A stretch of 64,000 nt of DNA from Bradyrhizobium sp. dw_78 (GTDB lineage: Bacteria > Pseudomonadota > Alphaproteobacteria > Rhizobiales > Xanthobacteraceae). The first letter of the stretch is position 1. Every line of letters begins with the position of its first letter. Under the pieces are notes generated by a model. The model saw only the letters and a list, made by a program, of their open reading frames with translations. It ran no database searches and was not told where the DNA came from. Below are positions 38,020 through 46,469 of this stretch, one piece after another. The stretch is from NCBI RefSeq assembly GCF_018449525.1, contig NZ_JAAVUS010000007.1, positions 310,001 through 374,000 of the forward strand, written 5' to 3'. The position numbers and the translations under genes were made by a program.

Positions 38020-38790
38020 ATGCCCTCCCCGACGACGATCTGGCGCGCAACCATTCTGACGTTGTTTCCCGAGATGTTCCCGGGCCCGCTGGGCGTCAGC
38101 CTCGCCGGCAGGGCGCTATCATCCGGGCTGTGGGCGCTTGAAGCACGCGATATCAGGGATTCGGCCACCGATCGCCATCGCAGCGTCGACGACACCCCGG
38201 CCGGCGGCGGGCCCGGCATGGTGCTGCGCGCGGATGTGCTGGCGGCGGCCATCGACGCCGCGGATACGGCTTCAGAGGTCGCCAGACATCGCCCGCGCCT
38301 GCTGATGAGCCCACGGGGTCGGCCATTGACCCAGTCCCAGGTCGCGGAACTGGCCGCCGGACCCGGCCCCCTGATCGTTTGCGGGCGATTTGAGGGCATC
38401 GACGAACGGGTCATCGGCGCCCGCGGGCTTGAAGAGGTCTCGATCGGCGATTACGTGCTGTCCGGCGGGGAACTCGCCGCCATGGTGCTGATTGACGCCT
38501 GCGTGCGGCTGCTGCCCGGGGTGATGGGAAAGCAGGAATCCGGTACGGACGAGAGCTTTTCCGAGGGATTGCTGGAATACCCGCAATATACCCGCCCGCA
38601 GACGTTCGAAGGCCAGCCGATCCCGGAAATCCTGCTGTCCGGAGACCATGCCAGGGTCGCGGCCTGGCGCCGGGCTGAATCCGAGGCCCTGACGCGGGCA
38701 AGACGCCCGGATTTATGGGCCGCGAGGCCGAATCAGGCGCCTAGTCCAAAGTCTCGCCAAAATCGCCCAAAAAACACGACAGACGGGTGA
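38020..38790 (+). CDS. trmD: tRNA (guanine(37)-N1)-methyltransferase
   Basis: SPOUT methyltransferase making m1G37, which prevents +1 frameshifting. 256 aa. Seen: LTLFPEMFPGPLG at the N terminus, the knot segments CGRFEGIDERVI and GDYVLSGGELAAM, and DESFSEGLLEYPQYTRP. The C-terminal extension is lysine/arginine rich. ATG at 38020, 8 nt after the dehydrogenase stop. Confidence 0.96.
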   Translation: MPSPTTIWRATILTLFPEMFPGPLGVSLAGRALSSGLWALEARDIRDSATDRHRSVDDTPAGGGPGMVLRADVLAAAIDAADTASEVARHRPRLLMSPRGRPLTQSQVAELAAGPGPLIVCGRFEGIDERVIGARGLEEVSIGDYVLSGGELAAMVLIDACVRLLPGVMGKQESGTDESFSEGLLEYPQYTRPQTFEGQPIPEILLSGDHARVAAWRRAESEALTRARRPDLWAARPNQAPSPKSRQNRPKNTTDG

Positions 38791-38909
38791 CAAACGCCCG
38801 CCTTTGCCTTATAGCACCCACCAAATCCGCAAGTGATGGCAGGATAGTTGGACGTCTGCGCAGCCCGCGCTTAACCGAGGCTGGGCGCGCCGCCGATGGA
38901 GATTTCACC

Positions 38910-39302
38910 GTGAACCTGATTCAGCAGCTCGAAAAAGAGCAATTCGATAAACTGTCCGCCACCAAGACGATCCCGGATTTCGGGCCCGGCGATACGCTCA
39001 TCGTCAACGTGAAGGTGGTCGAAGGCGACCGCACCCGCGTGCAGGCCTATGAAGGCGTCTGCATCGGCCGTTCCGGCGGCGGGCTCAACGAGAGCTTCAC
39101 CGTGCGCAAGATCTCCTACGGCGAAGGCGTGGAACGCGTGTTCCCGATGATGTCGCCGATGATCGACTCGATCAAGGTGGTGCGCCGCGGCAAGGTGCGC
39201 CGCGCCAAGCTTTATTACCTGCGCAATCTGCGCGGCAAATCGGCCCGCATCGTCGAGAAGAAGACTGACCGCACACAGGCCGCCGCCGCGGTCGGCGAAT
39301 AA
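38910..39302 (+). CDS. rplS: 50S ribosomal protein L19
   Basis: 130 aa. The family N terminus NLIQQLEKEQ fixes a GTG start at 38910, preceded by GGAG at 38898; the frame to 38787 upstream is not conserved. Seen: FGPGDTLIVNVKVVEGDRTRVQAYEG and the C-terminal RRAKLYYLRNLRGK. Last gene of the rpsP operon, with a terminator 30 nt after the stop. Confidence 0.96.
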   Translation: MNLIQQLEKEQFDKLSATKTIPDFGPGDTLIVNVKVVEGDRTRVQAYEGVCIGRSGGGLNESFTVRKISYGEGVERVFPMMSPMIDSIKVVRRGKVRRAKLYYLRNLRGKSARIVEKKTDRTQAAAAVGE

Positions 39303-39331
39303 TTCAAGTCGCACCCGACTGGACGTAAAAG

Positions 39332-39356
39332 GCGCGGGTTCCCCCCGCGCTTTTTT
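39332..39356 (+). terminator. Rho-independent terminator after rplS
   Basis: 7-bp stem GCGCGGG (39332-39338) / CCCGCGC (39344-39350) followed by TTTTTT (39351-39356). Confidence 0.9.
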
Positions 39357-39401
39357 GTTGCGGCATACTTATCTGTAACTTGTTGCCGCTGTTTTTTAAC
39401 T

Positions 39402-39493
39402 TGTCATGGGCGGGCTTGGTCTGCGCATCGATCGGGAAAAGGGCTGTCTTGCTCAGGCGTGATGGATTGCCGGGTCAAGCGCGGCAATGACGG
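39402..39493. repeat. Degenerate copy of the TGTCATG...GCAATGACG repeat
   Basis: Left part TGTCATGGGCGGGCTTG (from 39402) and right part GATGGATTGCCGGGTCAAG (39461-39479) continuing to GGCAATGACGG are the same family as the intact palindrome at 60532-60609, but the left arm has drifted. It lies in the 466-bp gap 39303-39768 between rplS and leuC. Confidence 0.7.
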
Positions 39494-39556
39494 TAGGTGG
39501 CGGTCCTGCCAATCGATCGATTGTCGCAATGGCAGGCTCTGTGTTAGACATTTAAA

Positions 39557-39691
39557 ATGGTTCCAGACCAGACCAGCACGGCCGGTTCGCGCGTCGCTCC
39601 CATCGTGATCGACGATCGCTCGCGGCTGCCCGGCCGGTTCTTCGGACGCTTTGCGACCTCGGCGACCTCTGAGCTTAGAAACGCGCTTTGA
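39557..39691 (+). CDS. Possible small protein upstream of leuC
   Basis: 44 codons, ATG 39557 to TGA 39689-39691, starting MVPDQTSTAGSRVAPIVIDD. Only three leucines, none adjacent, so it is not a leucine attenuation leader. No ribosome-binding site stands out. It may be chance. The rest of the gap shows only the repeat and no recognisable promoter. Confidence 0.2.
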   Translation: MVPDQTSTAGSRVAPIVIDDRSRLPGRFFGRFATSATSELRNAL

Positions 39692-39768
39692 CCAGCGCCG
39701 ACGTTTCTTTTGCTCGCGCGTAACCGCGCTCAACCGCTCACACGAATTTTCCTTTGGAGCTGACGCTC

Positions 39769-41175
39769 ATGTCCAAACCGACCACGCTGTACGACAAGAT
39801 CTGGAACGACCATCTGGTGCATGAAGCCGAGGACGGCACCTGCCTGCTCTATATCGACCGTCATCTGGTCCACGAGGTGACGTCGCCGCAGGCCTTCGAA
39901 GGCCTGCGCACCGCGGGGCGCAAGGTACATGCGCCGGAGAAGACGCTCGCCGTGGTCGACCACAACATCCCGACCACCGATCGCTCCAAACCCAATCCGG
40001 ATCCGGAAAGCATCGAGCAGATGCGGGTGATGGCGGACAACGCCAAGGAATTCGGCATCGAATATTACAATGAATTCGACCGCCGCCAGGGCATCGTGCA
40101 TGTCATCGGCCCGGAGCAGGGCTTTACGCTGCCCGGCACCACGATCGTCTGCGGCGACAGCCACACCTCGACGCATGGCGCGTTCGGCGCGCTGGCGCAT
40201 GGCATCGGCACGTCAGAGGTGGAGCACGTGCTGGCGACGCAGACCCTGATCCAGAAAAAGGCCAAGAACATGCGCGCCGTCGTCGACGGCAAATTGCCCG
40301 AGGGCGTCACCGGCAAGGACATCATTCTGGCCATCATCGGCGAAATCGGCACCGCCGGCGGCACCGGCTATGTGCTGGAATATGCCGGCGAAGCGATACG
40401 CTCGCTCTCGATGGAAGGCCGCATGACGGTCTGCAACATGTCGATCGAGGGCGGCGCCCGCGCCGGCCTGGTCGCGCCAGATCAAAAAGCCTTCGACTTC
40501 CTGCGAGGCCGGCCGAAGGCGCCGAAGGGCGAGGCCTGGGACGCGGCGATGCGCTATTGGGAGAAGCTGCGTTCCGACGAGGGCGCGCATTTCGATCACG
40601 AGATCAGGCTGGATGCGGCCAAGCTGCCGCCGATCGTGACCTGGGGCACCTCGCCGGAAGACGTGGTGTCGATCTCAGGCGTGGTGCCAGATCCCGACAA
40701 GATCGGAGACGAGGCCAAGCGGTTCTCGAAACATCGCGCGCTGAAATACATGGGCCTGACGGCCGGCACCAAAATCACCGACATCAAGCTCGACCGCGTT
40801 TTCATCGGCTCCTGCACCAACGGCCGCATCGAGGATCTGCGCGCGGCCGCCAAGATCGTCGAGGGCAAGACCGTCAACGGCAACGTCAACGCCATGATCG
40901 TGCCGGGTTCCGGCATCGTGAAAGAGCAGGCGGAAGCCGAGGGCCTCGACAAGATCTTCATCAAGGCCGGGTTCGACTGGCGCGAGCCGGGCTGTTCGAT
41001 GTGCCTGGCGATGAATCCGGACAAATTGTCGCCGGAGGAGCGCTGCGCCTCGACCTCGAATCGCAATTTCGAGGGCCGCCAGGGCTTCAAGGGCCGCACC
41101 CATCTGGTCTCACCGGCGATGGCAGCCGCCGCGGCGATCGCCGGGCACTTCGTCGACGTGAGGGAGTGGCGGTAG
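39769..41175 (+). CDS. leuC: 3-isopropylmalate dehydratase large subunit
   Basis: Isomerises 2- to 3-isopropylmalate with LeuD. 468 aa from ATG 39769 (MSKPTTLYDKIW), TTGGAG 9 nt upstream. Aconitase-fold cluster ligands are present in IGSCTNGR and GCSMCLAMNPD, and substrate-loop DNIPT-like VDHNIPTTDR and GDSHTSTHGAFG. Its small-subunit partner leuD lies 2.7 kb downstream, separated by unrelated genes. Confidence 0.97.
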   Translation: MSKPTTLYDKIWNDHLVHEAEDGTCLLYIDRHLVHEVTSPQAFEGLRTAGRKVHAPEKTLAVVDHNIPTTDRSKPNPDPESIEQMRVMADNAKEFGIEYYNEFDRRQGIVHVIGPEQGFTLPGTTIVCGDSHTSTHGAFGALAHGIGTSEVEHVLATQTLIQKKAKNMRAVVDGKLPEGVTGKDIILAIIGEIGTAGGTGYVLEYAGEAIRSLSMEGRMTVCNMSIEGGARAGLVAPDQKAFDFLRGRPKAPKGEAWDAAMRYWEKLRSDEGAHFDHEIRLDAAKLPPIVTWGTSPEDVVSISGVVPDPDKIGDEAKRFSKHRALKYMGLTAGTKITDIKLDRVFIGSCTNGRIEDLRAAAKIVEGKTVNGNVNAMIVPGSGIVKEQAEAEGLDKIFIKAGFDWREPGCSMCLAMNPDKLSPEERCASTSNRNFEGRQGFKGRTHLVSPAMAAAAAIAGHFVDVREWR

Positions 41176-41196
41176 AGCGTTTTCGAGCGAAGACCT

Positions 41197-41217
41197 GCCC
41201 CGGACACGATCCGGGGC
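41197..41217. repeat. Hairpin downstream of leuC
   Basis: Perfect 8-bp stem GCCCCGGA (41197-41204) / TCCGGGGC (41210-41217) without a U-tract, in the 194-bp leuC to 41370 gap. Probably a fragment of another dispersed repeat; weak terminator activity is possible. Confidence 0.5.
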
Positions 41218-41369
41218 GGGAACCGGCTCGCGTCAGGAAGATGCATCAAGACAAAAGCACCCAAACCGTTACTCTTCGTCAATCTCAAGGCGTCCTGGAA
41301 ACCAGCCGTTAAAGATCGGCGCGCACACTCCCTTTTCGTGAAGGCGAGGCCTATCGCCGGGAGCGTGCC

Positions 41370-41579
41370 ATGGCCGAAAAGTCCGAATTCATCGATATGA
41401 TCCGCGAAGCGACGCACCAGAAGCGTCGCCGGTTCACCCCGCGCGCGGTCGAGCCCGAGGTCAAGGAAACCTCACGTCTCAGCCATTGGCCGCCGGATGG
41501 CTGGAATCAGTGGCGGATGGAGACGCTGACGCCGTGGCGGGTCAAATCCTGGAAGTTCAAGGATTGGGACAGGGGATGA
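41370..41579 (+). CDS. Small tryptophan-rich hypothetical protein
   Basis: 69 aa, ATG at 41370 with GGGAG upstream. The N-terminal part is helical and basic (FIDMIREATHQKRRRFTPR). The C-terminal 31 residues hold six tryptophans (HWPPDGWNQWRM, PWRVKSWKFKDWDRG). No signal peptide or membrane helix. I believe similar short proteins occur in related genomes but do not know a function. Confidence 0.65.
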   Translation: MAEKSEFIDMIREATHQKRRRFTPRAVEPEVKETSRLSHWPPDGWNQWRMETLTPWRVKSWKFKDWDRG

Positions 41580-41670
41580 TCCTGCCCCGGAGATCGCGCG
41601 GACACAAAGCGGGAATGAAACGGGCGCCGATCGGCGCCCAATTCATTTTCAGCCGCCGCACGACGCATCG

Positions 41671-42180
41671 TCAGAAAAGCGGAAACAGAAATCCCCGGTG
41701 ATGCCACCGGTGCCAGTGGCAAATACGGTGCCGACCGTAATGGGTCCAGATGATCCGGCACCGGCGGTGCGGATGGTAATAATAGGACGGACCGTAATGG
41801 AAATGCCGGTGGAAACGGTGTCCGTAGAGCCGGTACCCGCCATGGCGGAATCCACCGTGGTAAAAGCCGCGATGATGAAAGCCGCCGGCGCGGAACCCGC
41901 CGCCATGGAAACGACCACCATGGAATCCTCCACCGTGGAAACCTCCATGGAATCCGCCGCCGTGAAAACCACCATGGCCGCCGCCATGACCGCCGCCACC
42001 GTGGCGAACTTCGGTCATCAGCCCATCAGGAGCATGCGATCCTGACTGTCCCGCACCGGGACCGATCAACGACATAGCGTCCGCGCGCTGGTTTGGTGCG
42101 ACCGACAGCATCAGCAACGCGGCCGCCGCAAAAGCCAGACGATGAATCAGGCCGCGCCTGAGGACAGACATCCTCTTCAT
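41671..42180 (-). CDS. Exported Gly/His-rich repeat protein
   Basis: 169 aa. Signal peptide about 1-35 (LAFAAAALLMLSVAPNQRADA), then AMSLIGPGAG, a linker, and a region (59-125) of FHGGGF-type repeats rich in Gly, His, Phe and Tyr, ending with HRICHWHRWHHRG. The His density suggests metal binding; the Gly-rich repeats may be disordered. ATG 42180 with GGGAGA 7 nt upstream. It shares its post-signal AMSL and TEVR(H/W) segments with the gene at 42454-42651, so the two look like paralogues. Confidence 0.75.
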   Translation of the reverse strand: MKRMSVLRRGLIHRLAFAAAALLMLSVAPNQRADAMSLIGPGAGQSGSHAPDGLMTEVRHGGGGHGGGHGGFHGGGFHGGFHGGGFHGGRFHGGGFRAGGFHHRGFYHGGFRHGGYRLYGHRFHRHFHYGPSYYYHPHRRCRIIWTHYGRHRICHWHRWHHRGFLFPLF

Positions 42181-42386
42181 GAACGATCTCCCTGAAATGG
42201 GCCGATGAAAGCGTTAAAGGCTATGCGCCCGCTTCCGGGCCGTTCGTCTCACTGCCACGATAAACTAAGGATGATGACGTGAACGCGTCATGAATGCATT
42301 GAAGGTTCGATGAGCATGATCTTCATGCGCAAACGCGTTCCGCGTTCGTCGCGAGGAATCATGCCCTGTTGCGGCTCTATCGTCTT

Positions 42387-42417
42387 AAAAAAACAGGCCC
42401 GCATCGACGGGCCTGTT
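42387..42417 (-). terminator. Rho-independent terminator for the small His-rich gene
   Basis: Stem AACAGGCCC (42392-42400) / GGGCCTGTT (42409-42417), 9 bp. On the minus strand it is followed by seven U (42393-42387). It lies 36 nt after the stop of the gene at 42454-42651. Positions 42181-42386 otherwise show no gene. Confidence 0.88.
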
Positions 42418-42453
42418 CTTTTCATCTGCCGGAAACGGTTGGCGGCAATACCC

Positions 42454-42651
42454 TCAGCGGTGCCAACGACGATGCCAGTGACGGTGCCAATGGCCATGCC
42501 AGCGCACTTCGGTTGTCGGCTTCGCATCATCCCGGACCGCTGCGGCGGCGCTGGGGCTGCTCAGCGACATGGCTTGAGCGTGCTGGGTGGGAGCCGCGAG
42601 AACGAGCAATGCGCCAACAGCCGCAAGCCCCAGAACTTTCGTCACCTTCAT
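42454..42651 (-). CDS. Small exported His/Trp-rich protein
   Basis: 65 aa from ATG 42651, with AAGGAGA 6 nt upstream. Signal peptide about 1-27 (GLAAVGALLVLAAPTQHAQA), then AMSLSSPSAAAA and a C-terminal WHGHWHRHWHRRWHR tail. The mature part would be only about 38 residues, dominated by alternating W, H and R: a likely metal- or membrane-interacting peptide. Paralogue of the 41671-42180 protein by its AMSL and TEVR segments. Confidence 0.7.
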   Translation of the reverse strand: MKVTKVLGLAAVGALLVLAAPTQHAQAMSLSSPSAAAAVRDDAKPTTEVRWHGHWHRHWHRRWHR

Positions 42652-42925
42652 GTCTCTTCTCCTTGGTCCATGGATGTCACGTCTGCGCCGAACAAACTGA
42701 AGCAATCAGCCGCCCCGTCGCAACGCAGATCGTAGGCTAGAATTCGCGACGTGAATGTGAAGTGAATAACCTGCGCCGTCGGACCAAACGCCTATCGTGC
42801 GCTTCGGTTCCCGTCGCGCCGCAGCATTTTCGGTACGGATTTCAGGACGGGCCTTGATGACTGTGCAAGTGGCTTGACGCGCGCCCGTGATCGTCGTCAG
42901 TCGGGTGCCGGCTCGCCGATGAAAA

Positions 42926-43267
42926 CTAGCCCGGCCGCCAGAAGCAATGCATGCGTGGCACGATGACCCTTCCGCTCGGCCGGTCCTCCTGCACATAGGT
43001 CGCCGTGCAGTCCCGCACCGCATTCGGGCCCGGATAATCGTAGGGATAGATGCCTTCCTCGGGAACGCCTTCCCGGCGCGGATAAATCGGGATGCGCCGC
43101 AGCGGGCGTCGTGCCGGGCGCGGCGCCGCGGACTCGTCGGCATCGGAGGACGAGGCCTGCGCGATTCTCACGCCGGGTGAAGCGGTTTGTGCTCTGCTTG
43201 CCGTTGCCGGCAGCAGGAAAATGCCTGCAAGCGCGGCTGCCATGGCCGCTGTCCTGATCCCGATCAT
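42926..43267 (-). CDS. Exported hypothetical protein with Arg/Pro-rich linker
   Basis: 113 aa from ATG 43267 (MIGIRTAAMAAALAGIFLLPATASRAQ signal peptide, about 1-27, quoted in part). The mature protein has a Pro/Arg-rich stretch (APRPARRPLRRIP), an EGIYPYDYPGPNAVRDC segment and ends RMHCFWRPG; the two cysteines could form a disulfide. I do not recognise a family. Divergent from the metallopeptidase gene (116 bp). The region 42652-42925 shows no gene. Confidence 0.6.
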   Translation of the reverse strand: MIGIRTAAMAAALAGIFLLPATASRAQTASPGVRIAQASSSDADESAAPRPARRPLRRIPIYPRREGVPEEGIYPYDYPGPNAVRDCTATYVQEDRPSGRVIVPRMHCFWRPG

Positions 43268-43383
43268 GAGGCCCACCTGAACCGTTGTGATCCCCACGGT
43301 CTCCGATTGCCGCGGCAAGGTCAACTGCGCGCCGCCGCGAAAACCGTCATGCATCTGTGCGAAAGACGCGCTAGACAGCTGCA

Positions 43384-43782
43384 ATGTGGATATCTGCCAA
43401 AGCACCCAGCCTTGCCGAAATGGAGAAGATGGCGCTCGACCTTTTCGAGCGCCTGCCAAAGGATTTCCGCGACCTGTGCGAGGACGTGGTCATCCGCGTC
43501 GAGGATTTTCCGGCCGACGACGTGCTCGAAGAGATGGAAGCCGAGAGCGAATTCGACCTGCTTGGCCTGTTTCAGGGCATAGGCATCCCGTTCCGCGGCC
43601 ATGGCGACGTGGTCCAGCTGCCCAACATGATCTGGCTCTACCGCCGCCCGATCCTCGATTATTGGGCCGAGCATGACGAGCCGCTCGGTCATATCGTCCG
43701 CCACGTGCTGGTCCACGAGATCGGCCACCATTTCGGCCTTTCCGACAATGACATGGAGGCGATCGAGGCTGATCCGGAATAG
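43384..43782 (+). CDS. Minimal zincin-type metallopeptidase family protein
   Basis: 132-aa small zincin of the DUF1025/MMP family. The metal site HEIGHHFGLSD lies at 111-121 (H111, E112, H115, with D121 as a candidate third ligand). N-terminal helical part FERLPKDFRDLCEDVVIRVEDFP is family-typical. No signal peptide. Proteolytic activity in this family is little studied; Acidothermus homologues gave structures. ATG 43384. Confidence 0.88.
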   Translation: MWISAKAPSLAEMEKMALDLFERLPKDFRDLCEDVVIRVEDFPADDVLEEMEAESEFDLLGLFQGIGIPFRGHGDVVQLPNMIWLYRRPILDYWAEHDEPLGHIVRHVLVHEIGHHFGLSDNDMEAIEADPE

Positions 43783-43915
43783 GTCAATTTGAGCCTTTTA
43801 AATTTGACCTTGGACGGCGGCCGCGATCGGGCTAAAAGCGCGGTAAATCTGCAAATTCACGGCCCCCGCGGGCGGAAATTGCAAACCGGCCACCCATAAC
43901 AGCGAAGATCGAAAC

Positions 43916-44521
43916 ATGGACAAGTTCACCACGCTGGAAGGCGTCGCGGCGCCGCTGAAGATCATCAATGTCGACACCGACATGATCATCCCGAAGCAGT
44001 ACCTGAAGACCATCAAGCGGACCGGGCTTGGCAAGGGGCTTTTTTCCGAACAGCGCTACAAGGATGACGGCAGCGAGAACCCGGATTTCATCCTCAACAA
44101 GCCGGCCTATCGCAACGCCAAGGTGCTGGTCGCGGGCGACAATTTCGGCTGCGGTTCGAGCCGCGAGCATGCGCCCTGGGCGCTCTTGGACTTCGGCATC
44201 CGCTGCGTGATCTCGACCTCGTTCGGCGACATCTTCTACAACAACTGCTTCAAGAACGGCATTCTGCCGATCCGGGTGTCGCATGAAGACCTCGACAAGC
44301 TGTTCGACGATGCCGAGCGCGGCGCCAACGCGACGCTGACCATCGATCTGCCCAGTCAGGAAATCCGAGGACCCGACGGCGGCAAGGTGAAATTCGAGAT
44401 CGATCCGTTCCGCAAGCACTGCCTGTTGAACGGCCTCGACGACATCGGGCTGACGATGGAGAAGAAAGCCTCGATCGACAGCTATGAGGCAAAGCTCAAG
44501 ACCGAACGCGCCTGGGCTTGA
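43916..44521 (+). CDS. leuD: 3-isopropylmalate dehydratase small subunit
   Basis: 201 aa, the swivel domain partner of LeuC. Seen: INVDTDMIIPKQYLK and GDNFGCGSSREHAPWAL, the substrate-recognition loop. ATG at 43916 follows GCGAAGATC, no strong ribosome site. Separated from the metallopeptidase gene by 133 bp, so it probably has its own promoter. Confidence 0.96.
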   Translation: MDKFTTLEGVAAPLKIINVDTDMIIPKQYLKTIKRTGLGKGLFSEQRYKDDGSENPDFILNKPAYRNAKVLVAGDNFGCGSSREHAPWALLDFGIRCVISTSFGDIFYNNCFKNGILPIRVSHEDLDKLFDDAERGANATLTIDLPSQEIRGPDGGKVKFEIDPFRKHCLLNGLDDIGLTMEKKASIDSYEAKLKTERAWA

Positions 44522-44548
44522 TCCGCTCCGCCATTTGGCGAGGCACAT

Positions 44549-45370
44549 TTGGTGACGCACATGCGGCCGGATATCGTCACCTTCTGGCGTGGCCCGCTCG
44601 ATGCGCTACGGCAAACCTGCCTGAAATCGCAGGTCGCCGCCGGGCACAAGGTCACCATCTATAGTTTCGATCCGCTGGCGGGATTGCCTGACGGCGTCGG
44701 CAACGCGGAAGCCGAAGCGGTGCTGCCCTACGCCTTCTCGGAAAGACTGCGGCCGCCGCAACCGGACGGCAGCTGGCGCGACTGGACCACGCTGCAATTC
44801 AGCGATTTCTTCCGGATGCGGCTGATGGGGCAACGTGCCAGTCCAAATCATCCCCGGCTATGGCTCGACGCCGACGTGTTGCTGCTGAAGCCGGTCGAAA
44901 TCGATCCGGCCCAGCCCTATTTCGCCTGGGAGCGGCCGCGCCAGCTTGGCAATTCAGTGCTCTATCTGCCGGCGAAAGATCCGATCGTCATCGCCTTCGA
45001 AAAACTGATGGCAAGCGACGAATTGACACCGGACTGGCTGTCGCTACGGCATCGCCTGACCTTCGCGCTGCGCAAACTGCGCGGCGGGTCCCGCCGCCTG
45101 TCCGATATCCGTGTGGCGATCTTCGGTCCGGCGGCGCTGACCGCGCTTGGACGGCGCTTTGGCAAGCTGCACCATGCGCTGCCCAAGAAATCGTTTTATG
45201 CGGTTCATGCCGAGCCGAAACTGTTTTTCGAGCCCTCCGATTTTTCGGCCTTGATCGCGGACCGGGATGTGGTGGGCTTTCACGTGTCGCCGAAAGGCCG
45301 CGGCAAGCAGGCGCCCATTCCCGGCAGCCTCTATGCGTGGGCCACGGAGCGGTTTGGATCCTCGTCCTGA
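44549..45370 (+). CDS. Glycosyltransferase-like protein with DxD motif (GT32-like)
   Basis: About 273 aa. FSDFFRMRLM followed by LWLDADVLLLKP (DAD at 107-109) is the pattern of GT-A-fold enzymes of the capsule/alpha-1,4-glycosyltransferase type, which use the DxD to hold a metal-nucleotide sugar. Acceptor and donor are unknown. Start uncertain: TTG 44549 and GTG 44552 sit at the right distance from GCGAGG, while ATG 44561 (MRPDIVTFW) is far. Follows leuD by 27 nt, so possibly co-transcribed. Confidence 0.72.
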   Translation: MVTHMRPDIVTFWRGPLDALRQTCLKSQVAAGHKVTIYSFDPLAGLPDGVGNAEAEAVLPYAFSERLRPPQPDGSWRDWTTLQFSDFFRMRLMGQRASPNHPRLWLDADVLLLKPVEIDPAQPYFAWERPRQLGNSVLYLPAKDPIVIAFEKLMASDELTPDWLSLRHRLTFALRKLRGGSRRLSDIRVAIFGPAALTALGRRFGKLHHALPKKSFYAVHAEPKLFFEPSDFSALIADRDVVGFHVSPKGRGKQAPIPGSLYAWATERFGSSS

Positions 45371-45428
45371 CGAGCGGCGTTTGCGCTCGCGTCACCGCGA
45401 GGCTTGTTCAATGCCCCGCCTGTTTTGT

Positions 45429-46307
45429 TTAATGTCCCATCGCCGCGACCGCATCCGCAATCGCAATGGTGCGCCGGGCCATCTCGGCATGCAGCCGCTC
45501 CACCATCTGGCCGTCGAGCCGGATCGCGCCGCGCGAGGCGTTTTCGGGCAGCTCGAATGCCGCGATCACCTTGCGGGCATAGGCAATCTCCTCCGCGGGC
45601 GGGGTGAAGATCGCGTTGCAGGCCTCGATCTGGCCGGGGTGGATCAGCGTCTTGCCGTCGAAACCGAGATCACGGCCTTGCGCGCATTCCTGCGAAAAAC
45701 CGTCGACATTGCTGAAATCGCTGTAGGGGCCGTCGAGGATCTCCAGGCCGTGGGCCCGCGTCGCCAGAATGCATTGCGTGATCATCGGAATCATCGCCGC
45801 GCGGCCCGGCAGCATCCGTATCCGCGTCTCCCGCGCGATATCGTTCGGGCCGAACACAAATCCGGCGAGCCGTGTTTTGGGATCGCGCGAAGCGCCGGCG
45901 AGCGCGTCGGCATCCAGCACCGCGCGCGCGGTCTCGATCATCGCCCACACCCTGATCGAACTGTCCGCGCCGATGGCGGCAAGCCGGTCGCCGATGGCGT
46001 TGAGGTCGGCGACGCTGGAAACCTTGGGCACCAGGATGCCGTCCGGCCGCGCCTGGCCCGCCATGGCCACGTCATCGGTCCACCATGTCGTGTCGAGGCT
46101 GTTGGTGCGGACCCAGATCTCGCGCTTGCCAAAGCCCCCGGCGGCGATCGCCTGCGCGATCTGGTCGCGCGCAACCGCCTTGGCGTCGGGCGCCACCGAA
46201 TCCTCGAGATCGAGAATGAGTACGTCGGCGGGGAGATTACGGGCCTTTTCCAGCGCCCGCGCATTCGACCCCGGCATGAAAAGCAGACTGCGGCGCGGAC
46301 GAATCAT
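45429..46307 (-). CDS. HpcH/HpaI/CitE-family CoA ester lyase
   Basis: 292 aa CitE-like lyase. Seen: RRSLLFMPGSN at the N terminus, the Mg-binding LDLEDSVAP at 32-40, and the later FDGKTLIHPGQI. The group includes citryl-CoA lyase, malyl-/beta-methylmalyl-CoA lyase and citramalyl-CoA lyase (CitE-like, CLYBL). No citrate lyase alpha/gamma genes are nearby, which argues against a true CitE. Convergent with the glycosyltransferase-like gene; divergent from carbonic anhydrase (162 bp). Confidence 0.85.
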   Translation of the reverse strand: MIRPRRSLLFMPGSNARALEKARNLPADVLILDLEDSVAPDAKAVARDQIAQAIAAGGFGKREIWVRTNSLDTTWWTDDVAMAGQARPDGILVPKVSSVADLNAIGDRLAAIGADSSIRVWAMIETARAVLDADALAGASRDPKTRLAGFVFGPNDIARETRIRMLPGRAAMIPMITQCILATRAHGLEILDGPYSDFSNVDGFSQECAQGRDLGFDGKTLIHPGQIEACNAIFTPPAEEIAYARKVIAAFELPENASRGAIRLDGQMVERLHAEMARRTIAIADAVAAMGH

Positions 46308-46392
46308 GGCGGGTTCCCTCAGCTGTTATCGACAGGCATCGCCTGGCCATCTGGCCGGGAAAGCCGGTGTCATCTTTCCGGATGCAGGCCTA

Positions 46393-46422
46393 TCATCTCA
46401 AGCCTTGTCATCTCAAGCCTTG
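46393..46422. repeat. Tandem duplication of 15 bp upstream of carbonic anhydrase
   Basis: TCATCTCAAGCCTTG occurs twice head to tail (46393-46407 and 46408-46422), 48 bp ahead of the carbonic anhydrase ATG, in the divergent promoter region. Could be slippage or a repeated binding site. Confidence 0.6.
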
Positions 46423-46469
46423 GCCCGAAAGTCTTGTTCCCGGCGCCGACATATGGTTAGGCGACAGTC

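Noticed and set aside
39404..39733. A 109-codon minus-strand frame between rplS and leuC
   Set aside because: It runs through a degenerate palindromic repeat and shows no protein-like composition.
41698..42045. A plus-strand frame of Met/Thr/Ala/Glu repeats
   Set aside because: It is the antisense of the Gly/His repeat region of the 41671-42180 gene, which has a signal peptide and ribosome site.
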